Positions 6,822-14,879 of a stretch of DNA of 14,879 bases are shown piece by piece. The stretch lies in NCBI GenBank assembly GCA_028694565.1, contig JAQVKR010000016.1:1-14879 (forward strand). The letters are read 5' to 3'. The first letter of the stretch is position 1, and the number at the start of each line of letters is the position of its first letter. The translations under genes and the position numbers were made by a program. This stretch comes from Gammaproteobacteria bacterium (GTDB taxonomy: Bacteria > Pseudomonadota > Gammaproteobacteria > DSM-26407). A model generated the notes under the pieces. The model worked only from the letters and a program-made list of their open reading frames with translations. It searched no databases and had not been told where the DNA came from.

Positions 6822-7886
6822 TCAGGAATGGTAGGGTGCGCTGAGCTCGTGCACCGCCCGCACCAGGGCCGCGGCATGGTCTGGGTTCACGTCCGGGTGG
6901 ATGCCGTGGCCCAGGTTGAACACGTGGCCCGTCCCCTTGCCGTAGGAGGCCAGGACGGTCGCTACCTCGTCCCGGATCCGCTCCGGGCCCGCGTAGAGGA
7001 CGCAGGGATCGAGATTCCCCTGCAGGGCCACCCGGTCGCCGACCCGGGCGCGGGCATCGGCGAGATCGGTGGTCCAGTCCAGCCCCACCCCGTCGCAGCC
7101 GGTCGCGGCGATCCCCTCCAGCCACTGCCCGCCGCCCTTGGTGAACAGGATGACCGGCACCCGCCGGCCATCGGCCTCCCGGGTGACGCCCTCCACGATG
7201 CGCGCCATGTAGTCCAGGGAGAATTCGCGGTAGGCGCGGGGCGTCAGCACGCCGCCCCAGGTGTCGAACACCATCAGGGCCTGGGCGCCGGCGGCCACCT
7301 GGGCGTTGAGGTAGGCGATGACGCTCCGGGTCAGCACCTCCAGCACCCGGTGCAGCAGGGCCGGGCGGTCGAACAGCATCCCCTTCACCCGGGCGAAGTT
7401 CTTGCTGGTGCCGCCCTCGACCACGTAGGTGGCCAGGGTCCAGGGGCTGCCGCTGAAGCCGATGAGGGGCACCCGGCCGTCCAGCTCGCGCCGGATCAGC
7501 CGCACCGCATCCATCACGTAGCGCAGCTCGCCCTCCGGGTCGGGCACGTGCAGGCGATCGACGTCACGCTCCTTGCGCACCGGATTCTCGAACACCGGCC
7601 CCTCGCCCTCCTCGAAGGAGAGCCCCAGGCCCATGGCGTCGGGCACGGTGAGGATGTCGGAGAAGAGGATGGCCGCGTCCAGCGGGAAGCGCTCCAGCGG
7701 CTGCAGGGTCACCTCGCAGGCCAGCTCGGGCGTCTGGCACAGGGTCATGAAATCCCCCGCCCGGGCCCGGGTCGCGCGGTACTCGGGCAGGTAGCGCCCG
7801 GCCTGGCGCATCATCCACACCGGGGTCACATCCACGGGCTGGCGCAGCAGCGCGCGGAGAAAACGGTCGTTCTTCAGCTCAGTCAT
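6822..7886 (-). CDS. hemE: Uroporphyrinogen decarboxylase HemE
   Basis: Cytosolic cofactor-free decarboxylation of uroporphyrinogen III to coproporphyrinogen III in haem (and, if present, chlorophyll) synthesis. It has 354 residues, the standard length. The signature [16 protein letters not shown] is at 22-37, with Arg27 and Arg31 lining the substrate pocket. The essential aspartate Asp77 is in ILFSDIL, then come [18 protein letters not shown] and the C-terminal [10 protein letters not shown] with invariant His327. The ATG at 7886 fits the family N-terminus; the Shine-Dalgarno is weak. It lies 153 bases downstream of gltD on the same strand, and repeat element A2 fills most of that gap, so either hemE is read through from gltBD or a promoter lies in or near A2. 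No clear -35/-10 pair was found there. A GC-rich inverted stretch (about 6793-6813) follows the stop. Confidence 0.97.
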   Translation of the reverse strand: MTELKNDRFLRALLRQPVDVTPVWMMRQAGRYLPEYRATRARAGDFMTLCQTPELACEVTLQPLERFPLDAAILFSDILTVPDAMGLGLSFEEGEGPVFENPVRKERDVDRLHVPDPEGELRYVMDAVRLIRRELDGRVPLIGFSGSPWTLATYVVEGGTSKNFARVKGMLFDRPALLHRVLEVLTRSVIAYLNAQVAAGAQALMVFDTWGGVLTPRAYREFSLDYMARIVEGVTREADGRRVPVILFTKGGGQWLEGIAATGCDGVGLDWTTDLADARARVGDRVALQGNLDPCVLYAGPERIRDEVATVLASYGKGTGHVFNLGHGIHPDVNPDHAAALVRAVHELSAPYHS

Positions 7887-7910
7887 GGGGACCCCGGTTG
7901 AAAAGCCTCA

Positions 7911-8031
7911 ATAGACAGGATTAACAGGATTTCCGGCGCCGATTCGGCCGGCGCGTGCAACGTTACTTCGGACCACCGGCGACGGGCAAGCCTTCGACCC
8001 AATCCTGCACATCCTGCAAATCCTGTCTATT
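7911..8031. repeat. Intergenic repeat element A2 (CAGGATNNN tandem repeats in inverted orientation)
   Basis: This 121-bp relative of element A1 lies between gltD and hemE. The left end carries two CAGGAT units 9 nt apart (TAGACAGGATTAACAGGATT from 7912). The right end, read on the minus strand, carries three (CAGGATTTG, CAGGATGTG, CAGGATT), preceded by AATAGA. The three-copy ends of A1 and A2 match at all but two of about 30 positions. The shared core TTCGGACCA is at 7967-7975, preceded by TAC and followed by GACG in both. A small hairpin lies at 7936-7954. The element ends 9 bases from the gltD stop and 24 bases before the hemE start codon. Confidence 0.8.
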
Positions 8032-8039
8032 CGTTTCTT

Positions 8040-13971
<5,932 letters not shown>

Positions 13972-14002
13972 GATGTTGCTGTCACATGTCGGCTGGGTGA
14001 CC

Positions 14003-14026
14003 GCCCGGGGCGCAAAAACCCCAGGC
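14003..14026 (-). promoter_or_regulatory. Leader hairpin of gltBD
   Basis: On the minus strand GCCTGGGG (14019-14026) pairs with CCCCGGGC (14003-14010): seven Watson-Crick pairs and one U.G pair, with the 8-nt loop TTTTTGCG. It lies between the predicted transcript start (about 14034) and the gltB ATG. No T-run follows, so it is not a typical attenuator. Function unknown. Confidence 0.4.
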
Positions 14027-14040
14027 AAAAATGGAGGAAC

Positions 14041-14069
14041 ATTCTAGCGCTGGTGGGCGCCATGCTCAA
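14041..14069 (-). promoter_or_regulatory. Probable sigma70 promoter of gltBD
   Basis: Minus strand: TTGAGC (14064-14069), exactly 17 nt, TAGAAT (14041-14046). The -35 matches consensus at four positions including TTGA, and the -10 at five of six. The predicted start near 14034 leaves a leader of about 63 nt before the gltB ATG. No sigma54-type element was recognised. Confidence 0.6.
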
Positions 14070-14151
14070 TCTCTGTCCAATGGGGGAATTTCCGGATTCC
14101 GCCCCGGAAGGAGGATTGCCCCGGGATTACAGTGGGTTGAGCCAGCCGCAA

Positions 14152-14406
14152 TCAGCCGGAGCGCTGCGGACTTTCCGCGAAAACGACGCGGTAGCCCCGC
14201 GCGAGCTGGCGGTCGCGGGCCTGCATGAGCGCCTCCAGGGCGCTGTCCCAGTCGGCGAAGGTGTCCCGCTGCAGCCGCCCGCCGGCCCCCTGCACGCCCC
14301 ACTGGCGCACCAGGGTCCAGCCGCCGAGCAGATCGCGCTGGAGGAACAGCTGGTAGAACCGCGGCGGCTGGTCGTCGGCGGGCGGACTCTGCATGTAGAT
14401 GCGCAT
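14152..14406 (-). CDS. Small stand-alone WGR-domain protein
   Basis: An 84-residue protein that is almost entirely one WGR domain: FYQLFLQRDLLGGWTLVRQW at about 17-36, then a glycine turn (GVQGAGGR), a central DTFADWDSALEALMQAR, and the closing RGYRVVF. WGR domains in PARP and MolR-type proteins bind nucleic acid or mediate protein contact; single-domain bacterial versions are common but uncharacterised. Oddity: the name-giving Trp-Gly-Arg is Trp-Gly-Val (WGVQG) here. The ATG at 14406 has GAGG a few bases upstream and follows the aroB stop by 37 nt, so it is probably cotranscribed with aroB. In Pseudomonas the aroB-gltB interval holds a DamX-type gene; a WGR gene occupies it here (inference from known gene order). 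Confidence 0.8.
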   Translation of the reverse strand: MRIYMQSPPADDQPPRFYQLFLQRDLLGGWTLVRQWGVQGAGGRLQRDTFADWDSALEALMQARDRQLARGYRVVFAESPQRSG

Positions 14407-14443
14407 GGGCCCCTCGTGAAGGAGATAGCCGGCCGCGGGCGGC

Positions 14444-14879
14444 TCAGGCCGCGCGCCAGGCCTCGATGGTTGCGATGAGATGCCCGGGATCCACCTCGGC
14501 GGTCACCACCGCGTCGCCGATGGCGCGCAGGAGCACCAGCCGCAGGCGGCCATCGAGGACCTTCTTGTCCACGGCCATCAGCTCCAGGAACCGCTCCACG
14601 GTCATCTCTGCCGGCACCCTCACCGGCAGCCCGGCCCGCTCCAGCAGGCTCCGGATCCGGACCACGGCGCCCGGCTCCAGCAACCCCTGGCGCACCGACA
14701 GGTCCGCCGCCAGCACCATCCCCGCGGCCACCGCCTCGCCATGCAGCCAGTTGCCGTAGCCCATCCCGGCCTCGATGGCGTGGCCGAAGGTGTGCCCGAG
14801 GTTGAGCAGCGCCCCGCAGCCCGCCTCGTACTCGTCGGCGGCCACCACTGCCGCCTTGTTGCGGCAGGATCGTTCGATG
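14444..14879 (-). CDS. aroB: 3-dehydroquinate synthase AroB, C-terminal part, cut by window edge
   Basis: The frame is open from the window edge to the stop at 14444, about 145 residues, so the N-terminal NAD-binding half lies outside. It reads [20 protein letters not shown], then the conserved [20 protein letters not shown] and [12 protein letters not shown]. The histidines of GHTFGH and WLHGE are zinc ligands in this family. [20 protein letters not shown] matches the usual AroB C-terminus. The enzyme converts DAHP to 3-dehydroquinate, the second shikimate step, three steps of which include aroE elsewhere in this window. A GTG at 14848 is internal (a valine codon), not a start. It leads into the WGR gene and then gltBD, matching the aroKB-gltBD gene order of many gammaproteobacteria. 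Confidence 0.97.
   Translation of the reverse strand, partial: IERSCRNKAAVVAADEYEAGCGALLNLGHTFGHAIEAGMGYGNWLHGEAVAAGMVLAADLSVRQGLLEPGAVVRIRSLLERAGLPVRVPAEMTVERFLELMAVDKKVLDGRLRLVLLRAIGDAVVTAEVDPGHLIATIEAWRAA

Noticed and set aside
13972..14028. Longer GltB starting at TTG 14028
   Set aside because: TTG with no Shine-Dalgarno, nearly at the predicted transcript start; the ATG at 13971 gives a usual-length propeptide before the nucleophile cysteine.

Overview
The window looks like core chromosome of a high-GC gammaproteobacterium. The run aroB - small gene - gltB - gltD - hemE matches the order known around aroKB-gltBD-hemE in Pseudomonas and relatives. A GTG-started glutathione reductase, oligopeptidase A and a YgiM-type SH3/anchor protein fit the same class. 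The GC content (by eye well above 60%) and the small c-type cytochrome would suit an Ectothiorhodospiraceae/Chromatiales-like organism, but that placement is an inference without a database search.

Layout, left to right. (1) 1-582, minus: N-terminal part of an AMP-binding adenylate-forming ligase cut by the window edge. (2) 729-1046, minus: secreted monohaem cytochrome c, followed by two hairpins and preceded by an FNR/Anr-type box. (3) 1337-2161, plus: aroE, with a 24-bp hairpin just upstream. (4) 2400-3752, minus: gor, convergent with aroE; the gap is filled by repeat element A1. (5) 3908-5950 and 5950-6597, plus: prlC and an overlapping SH3/anchor gene. (6) 6822-7886, minus: hemE, convergent with the SH3 gene; the gap holds repeat element B. 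(7) 8040-9458 and 9484-13971, minus: gltD and gltB, with element A2 between gltD and hemE. (8) 14152-14406, minus: a stand-alone WGR-domain protein. (9) 14444-14879, minus: C-terminal part of aroB.

The genes are ordinary metabolism: two shikimate steps (aroB, aroE), ammonia assimilation (gltBD), haem synthesis (hemE), thiol redox balance (gor), peptide turnover (prlC) and an envelope-anchored SH3 protein. No phage, transposase, defence locus, CRISPR array, tRNA or rRNA was seen.

The least explained signal is non-coding. Three intergenic elements (A1 2173-2389, B 6629-6762, A2 7911-8031) share one design: two short tandem repeats at the left end and three inverted copies at the right end. A1 and A2 use a 9-nt unit (CAGGATNNN); B uses an unrelated 8-nt unit (roughly GCNAAGNC). 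All three have the same orientation, with the three-copy end toward the stop codon of a minus-strand gene. A1 and A2 also share an internal core containing TTCGGACCA. Other points worth checking are Asp at the usual Arg204 coenzyme position of Gor, the long hairpin before aroE, and the FNR-like site before the cytochrome gene.
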